From Ottowia beijingensis (GTDB lineage Bacteria; Pseudomonadota; Gammaproteobacteria; Burkholderiales; Burkholderiaceae_C), in contig NZ_JACCKX010000001.1 of assembly GCF_013423955.1 (NCBI RefSeq), positions 2,976,001 to 3,040,000 of the forward strand: a stretch of DNA of 64,000 bases, given 5' to 3'. Below, piece after piece: positions 9,288 through 18,535 of this stretch; position 1 is the first letter of the stretch; each line of letters starts with the position of its first letter. A model generated the notes under the pieces. The model did not search any database. It worked only from the letters and a program-made list of their open reading frames with translations, and was not told where the DNA came from. A program made the position numbers and the translations under genes.

Positions 9288-10687
9288 GTGTTGATTCGCG
9301 CTCGTTGGGGTCGGTTGCCGCTGACGCAGCGCCTGACCCTGCTCTTCACTGCGGTAGCGGCTTCGGTGGTGCTGGGTCTTGGCGCCTTGTTCCTGGTGGA
9401 GACCGAGCGGCACTTCGTGGAGCTGGATCAGATAACACTGGAAGACAAGCGGCATCTGATCGAGGAAATACTGCGCAATGCAAGCTCGGCAGACGACACG
9501 CGCTGGCGCCTGGGTGAGGCGCTGAGCTATCACCATGACCTTTTCGCCCTGGTGCAAGATGGGCGGGGTGCGGTGATCTTTCAGTCCCCGGGGTTCATTT
9601 CCCCATGCGCGGCGACAAGCCCCTGCGCGTCGGTGAAAACAAGGTGTTCGGGGTGTGGCGGCACGGCGATGCCAGGTTTCATACACTGGCCTTTCAGGCA
9701 GCTACTGCCTACTCCAGCCCCCTGACGGTCTGGATCGCTGCGGATACGGATCACCACACGCAGTTTCTCGACCGCCTGCGGCGCAGCTTGACCCTGTATG
9801 TGCTCGCCGCCATCACCCTCTGCGGCTTGCTCTCATGGTTCGCCGCGCGCCAGGGGCTGGCGCCCTTGCGCGACATGAAGTCACGGGCCGCCAGGGTGAC
9901 GGGCCAGAAGCTCGGCGAGCGCATGCCCGTGCAGGCCGTGCCGGTAGAAATGGCCGACCTGGCGCAAGAGCTGAACCGCATGCTGGATCGGCTGCAGGAG
10001 GACTTCCAGCGCCTGACCGATTTCGCGTCAGACCTCGCGCACGAGCTGCGCACCCCCATCAGCAATCTGTTGACGCAAACCCAGGTGGCGCTGGCGACCA
10101 AGCGCGATGCTGCAACCTACCGCGACATCCTGGCCTCGAACGCCGAGGAATTTCAGCGTTTGGCGCGCATGGTGTCCGACATGCTGCTGCTGGCCAAGAC
10201 CGCGCGTGGCGTAGACCTGCCGCACAAGGAGCGGTTCTCCGCCCGCCTGGACGGGCTGGCGCTACTCGACTTCTACGAGGCCGTGGCCGAGGAAAAGCAC
10301 ATCCGGCTGCGGCTGGAAGGCGATGGCGAGATCGAAGGTGACCGCCTGATGTTCCGCCGCGCGGTCAGCAACCTGCTGTCCAACGCCCTGCGCCACGCGC
10401 CCGAAGCCGGCGACGTCACCATCCGCATCGCTGCCACAGCACAGGCCACGACGGTGGCCGTGGAAAACACCGGCGCCGACATCGATGCCAAGATCCTGCC
10501 CCGGCTATTTGACCGTTTCTACCGCGCCGATGCGTCCAGGACCCATCTGGACACTGACGGATCGGGCTTGGGTTTGGCCATCACGCGCGCCATCGCCGAG
10601 GCCCACGGCGGCCGCGTCACCGTCACATCATCCAATGGACGTACATGCTTTGCCCTGGTGTTTCCGCATCGTGCGATCCAAGCATGA
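9288..10687 (+). CDS. copS: Heavy-metal sensor histidine kinase, CusS/CopS family (frameshift near 9603)
   Basis: About 466 residues, starting with GTG at 9288 immediately after the regulator's stop. The layout is: one N-terminal membrane helix (LTLLFTAVAASVVLGLGALFLV), a periplasmic sensor, a second helix (LYVLAAITLCGLLSWF), HAMP, the H-box DLAHELRTPISNL, the N-box NLLSNALRHAPE and the G-box GSGLGLAITRAIAEAHGG. A missing C in the TTCCCC run near 9603 splits the frame; adding it gives ISPMRGDKPLR. The kinase probably senses periplasmic copper and phosphorylates the upstream regulator. Confidence 0.88.
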
Positions 10688-10834
10688 CGCTGACCACGAG
10701 GAAAGCTGTCGGAAATGTCATTCGGCTGTCTAGGTTTTGTTGGGTAGGGGTTTCTACCATGAACACATCTCCTCAGCGCCTAACCAAGGCATGAGAGATG
10801 CAAGTTTCATCCACCTTCGTCAGGAGCTTCAATC

Positions 10835-11182
10835 ATGACCCAACAACGCCTCTCCCTTTCTTCCATGATCGCCGCCGCGGCCGCAGTGGCTGCCCTGGGC
10901 CTTCCAGGGATGGCTTCGGCAGCGTACGAGCATCCCGCCAACAACGAAAAGGGCGTCATCGTTCATCCAGAACACTTCAAGAGCGAGAAAACCCGCGCCC
11001 AAGTCAAGGCGGAGGCCGAAGCTCCGATGCGGGAAGGCCGCCTTTCTTATGGTGAGAGCAACTACCCGATCCGCACGCCCGATGCAGGTCCTGGCAAGAC
11101 GCGTGAGCAAGTGATCAACGAACTGCGCAGCGAGTCGCCTGTCGAACGCGACGCGCGTCTGCGCCTCTACTACCGGGGTTGA
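10835..11182 (+). CDS. DUF4148-family small exported protein
   Basis: 115 residues with a clear signal peptide (AALGLPGMASA). The mature part contains the DUF4148-like segment KTRAQVKAEAEAPMREGRLSYGE followed by a second KTREQVINELR motif. DUF4148 proteins are small, exported, and abundant in Burkholderiales; their function is unknown. It lies 147 bp after the sensor kinase gene in the same direction, close enough for joint regulation though a separate promoter is likely. A CCCC-agtt-GGGG hairpin starts just after the stop. Confidence 0.75.
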   Translation: MTQQRLSLSSMIAAAAAVAALGLPGMASAAYEHPANNEKGVIVHPEHFKSEKTRAQVKAEAEAPMREGRLSYGESNYPIRTPDAGPGKTREQVINELRSESPVERDARLRLYYRG

Positions 11183-11250
11183 TGGCCCCCAGTTGGGGTG
11201 GCAGCGGATTACGTTGAATCCATTCTGTGGGATCGTTGACATCAGCCTGA

Positions 11251-12434
11251 CTAACTTGGGGACAGCCCAGGCCGGCGTCCAACTTCCCAAGACACCCCAC
11301 CGCCGCGTCCCGTCGCGGCGAGCTGCTGCCCCAGCCGGTGCTCGATCACCGGCTTCCAAGGCACCAGGCTGAACCCCATGCCATCATCGAGCATCGCGTA
11401 GCGCCCGCTGGCGAGCATGACGCTGCGCCTGTAGATGCCGGACACGCGCTGCCCGTCTGCCGTTGGGCGATGCTCCAGGCCGGTGTCGGCGGCAATGTCC
11501 TTGGCAGCCTGCGCCACCTCACGGTTGCGCAGTGTGCCCGGCAGGTTGCGCGCCAGGATCACCTGCTGCCCGCGCCGCTCAGCCAATCCCAGTTCGGCCA
11601 GGAAGTCGGCGCGCTGCTGCAACGCCTGCTTGACCTCACTGCCAAAGCCCAGGTCGCCCAACCCCTTGCCTCCGCCGATCAATTGCTGATCCAGCCAGGT
11701 GGCGCCGATGATGCGCGCTTGTCGCTCGATGGGCAGGTGCGATTTCAACTCCACGGCCACGCCGCCCAGGCGCTGGGCGTCGTACTGGCGACCACGTTCG
11801 GCCAAGTCGTCCGGCACCTTCCACAGCCCTTCGGCCACGCGCTCCACGATGCCCGCCCGACGCAGGGCTTTGAGCCGCCGAATATGGGCCGCCACGACTT
11901 CCTGCGGATCGCGGCCGGGCACGGCCTGGCCCTGCGCGATGGCAAGGTGATGGTCGGTGCGGTACAGGCCACCGCTCGCCAGCGCGGTGATGTTCTTGTC
12001 GGCCGCGCGCACGTCGGCCGAACCCTTCACCTCCACCACGGCTCCGGCCGGGTAGTTCGCCAGCTCGTCACGGGCATTGAGCGCGACGTAGTGGGCCTTG
12101 CCGTCCACGCCGTCGATGACCAGATAGCCCCGGTCGTGCAGTTCGTCGGCCAGCCCTTTCGCGGCGACACGCCCGATGATCGTGCGGCCATCGTCGCCCG
12201 GCTCGAACACCGCCAGCTCGCGCGGCTGGCCGCTCATGGCACGCTGCATGGTGCGGATGATGTCGCCGCGCTCGCCCAGGGCGCGCAAGGTCTTCTCGGC
12301 ATCGGCATGAATGGCCCAGGTGCCGGGCTGCACTTCATCGGCCAGGCCCAGGCGCTGCAAGCGCTGCAGGCGGCCGATCAGCAGCAGGCGCTGGCGGTGC
12401 AGTCGTGGCTCGTTGAAGCGTTCAATCTGCACTT
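11251..12434 (-). pseudogene. 3' remnant of a conjugative relaxase (DUF3363/VirD2 type)
   Basis: From the codons VQIERFNEPRL onward the frame closely matches the C-terminal half of the intact relaxase at 56353-58350, including LLLIGRLQRLQRLGLADE and VIDGVDGKAHYVALN. The N-terminal half with the nicking centre (HxH and Tyr motifs) is absent. At about 12434 the homology switches abruptly to sequence that lies upstream of the intact gene, so the 5' half was removed by an internal deletion of roughly 0.8 kb. The long open frame reading through to 13236 is therefore a fortuitous fusion and the fragment is almost certainly non-functional. Confidence 0.8.
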
Positions 12435-12822
12435 GCGCTCTCCGAGAGCTGCGGCGTGTCCGGTCGTGCGAAGCACGCGGACATGCCTGCATTGGCGCGG
12501 GGCTCGCGCCCCACGCGGCACGGCGGCGAAGCCGCTCCGTGCCGCGCCACTCCCACGTGCAGACTGGCTTTGCGGGCCGACAGGTGCCGCACCCTTTGTC
12601 TTGCCTTCCGCATTTGCCTCCCGCATCCGCTCCCGGCAATTGCGGCCCGGTGGCGCGGCTGTACCGACAGCCAGCGCCCCGGCGAACGCAGCGATGGCCG
12701 AAGGCCAGCCGCGTTCGAGGCAAGACGCCTGCACGTTGGACGGCTGCGCCGGAGGCAGCGCGAAGTGCGGTGTCCAATGCGAAGTATTGGCACCGGCACT
12801 GCACGCGCGACGACACGGCGAC
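12435..12822 (-). repeat. Copy 1 of a duplicated non-coding block found upstream of the relaxase
   Basis: About 380 bp strongly similar to the block at about 58364-58735. Shared features include the run GGTCGTGCGAAGCACGCGG, a GC-rich hairpin with arms CGCGGCACGG and CCGTGCCGCG around CGGCGAAGCCG, and the motif GAGGCAAGACGCCTGCAC. Although the minus strand is open here, the translation is Arg/Ala/Pro-rich and unlike a protein. In the intact element the block sits between traF and the relaxase gene. Confidence 0.7.
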
Positions 12823-13236
12823 GGCCAGCCGCTCGATCAGGATCGCCTGTCCAGTTTCCATGGTGATGAAAGGATGCGCCATGCGTTCGCCACGGCTGAA
12901 CAGGAATCCTGGCCGGTGCTCGGGATAGTGGGTGCGCATCCAGCGCTTCAGATCGACATGGCGAACGGTCAAGTCTGGCGACTGCAGCAGCTTCGGGTCA
13001 TTGAGCGTGATCCCGTTGTGGCCGTAGGGCAGCTCCCCGTTGAGGATGCCGTCATAGATGCGCTCCGAGTACAGCCGGCACTCATTCCATCGCGGGCAAT
13101 TCAACGATGGAGGCAGGAAGCGCGGTGATGCGATCGCGGCCAGGATCATCGGCAGGTACCGCAGCAACCCGGCCCACCGTATGGCGGCTTCGATGGGACG
13201 ATAGAACACCTTCGATGTTGGAATGTCCTTGTGCAT
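12823..13236 (-). pseudogene. 5' part of an unrecognised ICE-associated gene, truncated
   Basis: The first about 138 residues from MHKDIPTSKV look like real protein (KVFYRPIEAAIRWAGLL, SERIYDGILNGELPYGHNGI, HVDLKRWMRTHYPEHRPGFL, AHPFITMETGQAIL). The frame then runs without a stop into the duplicated non-coding block and the relaxase remnant, so the 3' end has been lost or displaced. I do not recognise the family. Its place beside mobility genes suggests an element-borne gene, perhaps regulatory. A ribosome-binding site (AAAGGAGACGAAG) lies just upstream of the start. Confidence 0.5.
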
Positions 13237-13757
13237 GTCTTCGTCTCCTTTCGGAAGCGCTACATCACCGGCTCCTTTCTTGCCCTGCCAAGGGCTGTTG
13301 TGTCGTTATGACCTGCGGCGGTTGCCTGGAACGATGCCCTGATAGTAGGCGGGCGAGATGATTGGCATCCGCCGCAGGTGGCCTCGTCTTGCTCGATGTG
13401 CAAGAATCGATCGGGTGCCGGCCCATCGAGCGATGAGGACGCAGGCTCGATATTGGCGCTCACGGTACCAGCGTCATGGGTGGCGCAAAGCCCATCAAGA
13501 CCGATTCGATATGGCTTGATATTCGCACGGTTTCACGAAGAACGCGGATAGGAATTTGATGCCTAATGTCCACGATTGGCTGGGTGAATCCGGGGCGCTC
13601 ATGCCTACTCGGAATGCTGATATAGCCATATAGCATCACGTGACATCGAGCTGTGCTGGTCAACGGCCTGACATTGGATAGCCCCAGCGCCTACTGGCTG
13701 CGTTGATCGACATTGCCGCTTAGCCGGCAGGACGACGGGGCCGCCCAGCCTACTCAC
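13237..13757. other. 520-bp gap without a supported gene; contains an inverted repeat at 13311-13379
   Basis: No open frame here has convincing composition or start. ACCTGCGGCGG at 13311-13321 and its exact complement at 13369-13379 form an 11-bp inverted repeat around 47 bp. Base composition is lower in GC around 13490-13640 than in flanking genes, as in many island intergenic regions. Confidence 0.4.
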
Positions 13758-14035
13758 TTAGGGCGCGGCCAAGTCTTCGGGCGCATCGACCATCATGGCC
13801 TTTTGCACCAACTGCTGCACGGTCTGCCTGGCGTGCATCGGCAAGTCCGCATGCGCGGCAAGCTCATCGGCCTCAATGCTCTGCGCGGCTACCAGGCGAG
13901 CTGCAAGGTGTAGGTTTGTCGGGCCGACCGCCTCGATGGCAGGGAGTTTGCCCAAGGCGTCGTATGGCCGCAGAAGCGCGTGGTAAATGTGCCAGGTATC
14001 GATGCTTCTCGGCACCTGCTTCAAGATGGCCTGAA
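13758..14035 (-). CDS. Probable C-terminal continuation of the integrase, in a shifted frame
   Basis: Read one frame off from the integrase end, the sequence continues DWQLDPLKRKLIQAILKQVP and then DTWHIYHALLRPYDALGKLPAIEA..NLHLAARLV. The linker sequence and helix pattern fit a C-terminal domain like those that follow a small DNA-binding domain. One extra C in the GACCCC run near 14056 would join it to the integrase. Read alone it could start only at a TTG (14024). I favour continuation of one protein over a separate 88-residue gene. Confidence 0.5.
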
Positions 14036-15682
14036 TCAGCTTGCGTTTGAGGGGTCGAGCTGCCAGTCCGGAACACGCTGCCCGCGGTTTCCCATCTGAA
14101 TCGACAGCAAATTGCCTGCCTGAATTTCGTAGGAGATCCAGCGGCGCGACTTGCCCACCAGCTTGGCGTACTCGGGCACCGGCAGATTGTGCGGCGCCTC
14201 GAACGTTTCCAGCAACTGCAACCGCTCGCGCTGTACTTCCGAGAGCCTGGGCCGCGCGTATTCGGGCAGATGCACGGCAGACAGCCGGTGCACGGAAGCC
14301 GGAACCGCTGGCGCATCGGGTATCGGAGCAACGATCAACTGGGGAGCGTTGGGGTTCAGGACAGGCGGATGCGCGGCCGCATGCCCGGCAATAGTGGGCA
14401 GGCCCTGCAGCGTGATGGTCAGGTGCGTGCTGGCAACTTCGACCTGATTTTGCTCGAACAAATCCAGACGGTCCGCCCAGTCCTGCATCATGACGCGACG
14501 CTGCTCCACGTACTCGGCGTGGTTGTAGGTCGCGCTGGTCTTGTCCGGGTCAGCATGTGAGAGTTGTGCATCCACCCACTTTGGCGGATATCCCAATTCA
14601 TTGAGCGCGGTCGAGATGGTGGCACGGATGCCATGCCCGGTGAGTTGGTCTTCGTATCCCATGCGTTTGAGCCCGCCGTTGAACGTGTTCTCGCTGATGC
14701 GGCTCTTGAGGTCCCAGTCGCCGGGAATGAGGTAAACCTGCGCTGGCTTGAATTTCTCCAGCAGATGCCGAACGATTTCCTGCGCCTGCAACGACAACGG
14801 CACGATGTACGGCGGAATGTCAGTGAAGCGCTGGCGCTTCTTCTTGGTGAGCTGCTTGCGTTGCTTGAGCCTGACGACGGGGATGATCCACAGGCCCCGA
14901 TCCAGATCGAACTGGTCTGGCGTGGCGTAGCGCAGCTCGCCGGTGCGCACGCCCGTGAGCAGCAGCAACCGCAGACCCAGTTGCGTGTTGAGGCGGCCAC
15001 GGTACTTGCGCAGCGTCTGCAGCATCGCCGGCAGTTCGGGCATGCGCAGGAAGGGATTGTTTTCGACCGGCGGCAGCGGCATCGCCACCACATCCAGATC
15101 CTTGGACGGGTTGTCGCCCATGTTGGGCACCATCACCGAGGCGTAGGTGAATAGCTGGGTGAACCAAGTGCGCAGCTTCTCGGCCACCGAAAAAGACCCA
15201 CGCTTTTCCACTCTGCCGATGATGTCCAGCAGATGCGCACGGGTGACGTCGTAGATGGTCAGGTGCCGGAGAACCGGAAATACGTCCTTCTTGAAAACGC
15301 GCTCGATCTGCTTCGGTGTGCTTTGCCGTCCTTCATCTTCCAGAGACAGGCTACGGTGGGCCAGCCATTTGTCATAGATGGCCTTGAAGGTGTGCTCGCC
15401 CGCCAGAACGATGGCGTGGCGCTTGCGCTTGCGGTCGGAGTGCGGGTTGACACCCTTGGCCAGAAGTGCCCGGGCCTCGTCGCGCAGATCACGGGCGTCT
15501 TTCAGGGAAAGGGCGGGATAGCCGCCGAAGGACATGCGCTCGCGCTTGCCGCCCCAGGTGAAGCGGAAGTGCCACGCCTTGAAGCCGTTGGCTGAAATGT
15601 GGAGGTAAAGGCCATCGAAATCGGCAAGCGCATACGCCTTGCCGCTCGTCTTGGCCTGTCGTACCTGGAGGTCTGAAAGCAT
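14036..15682 (-). CDS. int: Tyrosine-type integrase of the tRNA-Gly island (P4-like) with C-terminal extension
   Basis: 549 residues from MLSDLQVRQA, preceded by AGGAG at 7 bp. The N-terminal arm-binding domain is of the DUF4102 type (ADFDGLYLHISANGFKAWHFRFTWGGKRERMSFGGYPALSLKDARD). The catalytic domain has the Arg in LLLTGVRTGELR, the His-x-x-Arg in TGHGIRATIS and the Tyr in TSATYNHAEY. A further part of about 130 residues after the catalytic Tyr ends in an excisionase-like DNA-binding segment (YAKLVGKSRRWISYEIQAGNLLSIQM) unusual for P4 integrases. It should recombine the island at the 3' end of tRNA-Gly(CCC). The frame extends upstream to 15949, but that part is not coding in appearance. 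Confidence 0.9.
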   Translation of the reverse strand: MLSDLQVRQAKTSGKAYALADFDGLYLHISANGFKAWHFRFTWGGKRERMSFGGYPALSLKDARDLRDEARALLAKGVNPHSDRKRKRHAIVLAGEHTFKAIYDKWLAHRSLSLEDEGRQSTPKQIERVFKKDVFPVLRHLTIYDVTRAHLLDIIGRVEKRGSFSVAEKLRTWFTQLFTYASVMVPNMGDNPSKDLDVVAMPLPPVENNPFLRMPELPAMLQTLRKYRGRLNTQLGLRLLLLTGVRTGELRYATPDQFDLDRGLWIIPVVRLKQRKQLTKKKRQRFTDIPPYIVPLSLQAQEIVRHLLEKFKPAQVYLIPGDWDLKSRISENTFNGGLKRMGYEDQLTGHGIRATISTALNELGYPPKWVDAQLSHADPDKTSATYNHAEYVEQRRVMMQDWADRLDLFEQNQVEVASTHLTITLQGLPTIAGHAAAHPPVLNPNAPQLIVAPIPDAPAVPASVHRLSAVHLPEYARPRLSEVQRERLQLLETFEAPHNLPVPEYAKLVGKSRRWISYEIQAGNLLSIQMGNRGQRVPDWQLDPSNAS

Positions 15683-15921
15683 GAACCAACTCCTGCGAAG
15701 CGAGTTGGATGCCATGTTCCCGAGCGGACCCCGGCTCCTCCAGAAACAATGCGGAACTGAGAACCTCCGCATTGCCGATGTACCACTCAATGTACCGTTT
15801 CGATGCGGCTGGGAGTGGATTTCGCTGGAAGTCAGCAGATCGAGATCAGCTAAAAATCTCAATCCTGACAAGCACTTACGATGTTCCTTGGCGTTCGGCG
15901 GAAGGCCCTGGAAAGTCGAAG

Positions 15922-15995
15922 TGGAGCGGGCGATGGGAATCGAACCCACGTCTTGAGCTTGGGAAGCTCAGGTCCTGCCATTGAACGACGCCCGC
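15922..15995 (-). tRNA. tRNA-Gly(CCC), attachment gene of the copper island
   Basis: A 74-nt cloverleaf on the minus strand: acceptor GCGGGCG pairing with CGCCCGC, anticodon arm TGAGC-TTCCCAA-GCTCA giving CCC, T-arm with GTTCGATTC, and encoded CCA. The gene is complete, so insertion of the island has preserved or restored its 3' end. Confidence 0.95.
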
Positions 15996-16015
15996 GCGAT
16001 GGCTGAGCGGCGATT

Positions 16016-17355
16016 CTAGCGGAGCGCCTCGGCCGCCTGCAGGCCGCTGCGCACGGCGCCTTCCAGCGTGGCGGGGTAGGGGCCGGCGATGTAGTCGCCG
16101 GAGGCCAGCAGGCCCGGCGCGATGGCGCTGGCGGGGCGCTGCAGGCCGGGCGTGCAGGCGAAGGTGGCGCGCTTTTCGGTGATGGTGAGCAGCGGCGTGA
16201 CCTGCACCTTCAAGTGCCGCGCGGCCTGCGCGGTGATGGCGGCCTGCAGCGTGGCGCGCTCGCCCTGGCTGTCGCTGACGACGAAGGCGAGCAGGCGCGT
16301 GGGCTGCGCGGCAGGCGTGATGGCGTCGCGGTCGAACACGAACTGGGCCGGCGCATCCACACCGGGGCGCAGCGCCAGCATGGGCGCGCGCAGGCGCGGG
16401 CGGGCGCGGCGGCCTGGGCGTACACGGTGGTGATGGCCTGGTGCCGCAATTGGGCGGCGCCATGGGCCCAGGCGTGGAGCTGGTTTGCTATCGAAGGCGC
16501 AGCTGCCTGCGCAGACTGGACGGCGATTTGCACCGCATTCGATGCGGAAGTAGCGACGAGCACGCGGTCGAACGGCTGGCCGTCGATGTGCCAGTGCGGG
16601 GCCTCCCAGTGCAGCGCGTCGACGCGCTGGCCGGCGACGACGCGGGCGCCGCGTGCGCTGATCCAGCGCGCCGCGGACTGCGGAAACAGCGCGCTCAGGT
16701 CCACGCGCGGCAGCAGCAGGTTGGACCCGCCGCGCTGGCTGAACAGTGCGTCGTGCAGCACGCGCAGGAATACCTGCGCGCTGGATTGGGCGATGGGCGT
16801 GTTGAGCGCGGACACGCACAGCGGCTCGATGAATTCATCGCGCAGGCGCTGCGGCAAGGCGGCGCACAGGTCGGCCACGCTGAGCTGCTCGTCGCACTGA
16901 AAGCCCGCACGCTGCCAGCCCAGCGCCGCGCGCAGCAGCGCCAGCCGCTCGCGCCAGGCCCAGCCGCGCGCGGCCAGGATGCCGGCGGCGGCGTCCAGCG
17001 GGGCGGGCCAGTCGGGCAGGGCGAGGCCGCTGCCGTCGGGGTATTGCAGCGCCAGCGGGCGGCGCAGCAGGGCGGTGTCGGGGTCGACGCCGACGGTGCG
17101 CATGAGGCGCAGGCTGTCGCTGTAGGCGCCGATCAGGATGTGCTGGCCGTTGTCGACCATGACTTCGCGTCCGTCGGGCAGCGCCAGCGCCACGCCGCGC
17201 GCGCGGCCGCCCAGGGTGCGGGCGGCCTCGAACACCGTGACGTGGTGCCCCAGTTCCACCGCGCGCACGGCCGCGGCCATGCCGGCCCAACCGGCGCCGA
17301 GGATGGCAAGGCGCAAGGGCGCGGTGGACGGTGCGGGTGGGGAAGGCTTCATCAT
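16016..17355 (-). CDS. hpnE: Hydroxysqualene dehydroxylase HpnE (frameshift near 16400)
   Basis: About 446 residues, FAD-dependent amine-oxidase-like fold. The dinucleotide-binding motif LAILGAGWAGMAAA..ELGHHVTVFEAARTLGGRAR is at the N-terminus, followed by VDNGQHILIGAY and EPLCVSALNTP. The C-terminal part (FVFDRDAITP, SGDYIAGPYPATLEGAVRSG) lies in another frame; the join is in the GC-rich stretch near 16400. HpnE converts hydroxysqualene to squalene, the third step from farnesyl diphosphate in the HpnC/D/E route to hopanoids. hpnD and hpnC follow upstream on the same strand, with a repeat element in the gap. Confidence 0.88.
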
Positions 17356-17392
17356 CCAGAACGCTGGGTCAGCAACAAGTCTTGGAAAGCGC

Positions 17393-17475
17393 TGTGGGAG
17401 CGGGTTTGCCCGCGATTAAGCGCTGGTTGCCACGAGTCGCTTGATCGCGGGCAAGCCCGCTCCCACACAGCGGAT
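17393..17475. repeat. REP-like inverted pair, copy 1
   Basis: Two oppositely oriented copies of a unit reading GTGGGAGCGGGTTTGCCCGC are separated by about 35 bp, forming a large hairpin. A second copy lies at 20630-20716. The unit resembles REP sequences of pseudomonads. It sits in the gap between hpnD and hpnE and may affect mRNA stability or termination; that is inference. Confidence 0.8.
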
Positions 17476-17644
17476 ACGGGCGGCGCGTCATCCAGAGCAT
17501 CTTGATGAGCTATGAAAAACGATAGCTGGTCGCGCCCGCCAGCAAACAGTTTCAGAACATTTTCGCTTCAAATCATTGCTGTACGGGCGCAAGACACTAT
17601 CAATTCATGAGTCGCCGCAGAGCGGACTGAGCGCCTGGCCCGGT

Positions 17645-18498
17645 TCAGAAGCGCCCTAAAGCCTGCATCTTCCACGCCAGCCACAGCTTGCGCAGCGGTG
17701 TCAGGGCGATGCGCTGGTGCAGTACCTGGAAGTCGCTGGCCTCGACTTCGCGCAGCAGCGTGCGGTAGATGCTGGCCATCATCAGGCCGGGCTTCTGGCT
17801 GCGGCGGTCGGCGGCGGGCAGCAGGGCCAGGGCCTCGTCGTACAGGGCGTGCGCGCGCTCGGCCTGGAACTTCATCAGCGCCGTGAAGCGCTCGGAATAC
17901 ACGCCTTTCAGGATCTCGTGCGCCTTCACGTCGAATTGCTGCAGCTCGTTCACCGGCAGGTAGATGCGGTCGCGCCGCGCGTCTTCGCCGACGTCGCGGA
18001 TGATGTTGGTGAGCTGGAAGGCCAGGCCCAGTTTGTGCGCATATTCGGTGGTTTTGGCGTCGACTTGGCCGAAGATGCGTGCAGATACCTCCCCACGATG
18101 CCGGCGACGAGGTGGCAATACTTTTCAAGCGCGGCAAAGTCGAGGTAGCGCGTCTGCGTCAGGTCCATTTGGCAGCCTTCGATGATGGCCAGCAGATGCC
18201 GCGCCTCGATGCCGAATTCGGCCGCGTGCGGCATCAGCGCCTGCATCACCGGGTGCGAGGGCTGGCCGGCGTAGGCGCGGCCCACCTCGGACTGCCACCA
18301 CGCCAATTTTGTGGCGGCCACGCCGGGGTCGCTGACTTCGTCCACCACGTCATCGACCTCGCGGCAGAAGGCGTAGAACGCCGTGATGGCGGCGCGGCGC
18401 GGCGGCGGCAGAAACAGAAAGGCGTAATAGAAGCTGCTGCCCGAGGCGGCGGCTTTCTGCTGGACGTAGTCCTGCGGGGATTGGACGGCGGAAGTCAC
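17645..18498 (-). CDS. hpnD: Presqualene diphosphate synthase HpnD (frameshift near 18090)
   Basis: About 285 residues from a GTG at 18498. Trans-isoprenyl diphosphate synthase fold: first Asp-rich motif CREVDDVVDEVSD, then QMDLTQTRYLDF, and the second motif DVGEDARRDRIYLP. The two halves are joined by adding one G in the GTGGGGA run near 18090 (GIVGEVSARIFGQ). HpnD condenses two farnesyl diphosphates to presqualene diphosphate, the first step towards squalene and hopanoids. It starts 38 bp after the hpnC stop. Confidence 0.9.
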
Positions 18499-18535
18499 GC
18501 GGGGGATTGTCCCATCGGCTTGCGGGGCGGCGGCC

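Larger units (their letters stand above)
1..15921. mobile_element. Genomic island with copper-resistance cargo, inserted at tRNA-Gly(CCC); left end outside the window
   Basis: A tyrosine recombinase gene begins about 240 bp from the 3' end of tRNA-Gly(CCC) and reads away from it, the usual arrangement of a tRNA-targeting island. Between it and the left edge lie copper-resistance genes, a two-component system and a decayed conjugative relaxase, with no housekeeping gene. The right boundary is put at the tRNA 3' end. The left boundary, which should carry a direct repeat of that tRNA 3' end, is not in the window. The relaxase remnant closely resembles the intact relaxase of the second element, so the island probably derives from a related ICE. 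Confidence 0.7.

Noticed and set aside
11251..13236. Single 661-residue protein reading across the relaxase remnant and the upstream gene
   Set aside because: The middle part is the duplicated non-coding block translated; the N- and C-terminal parts belong to two different genes.
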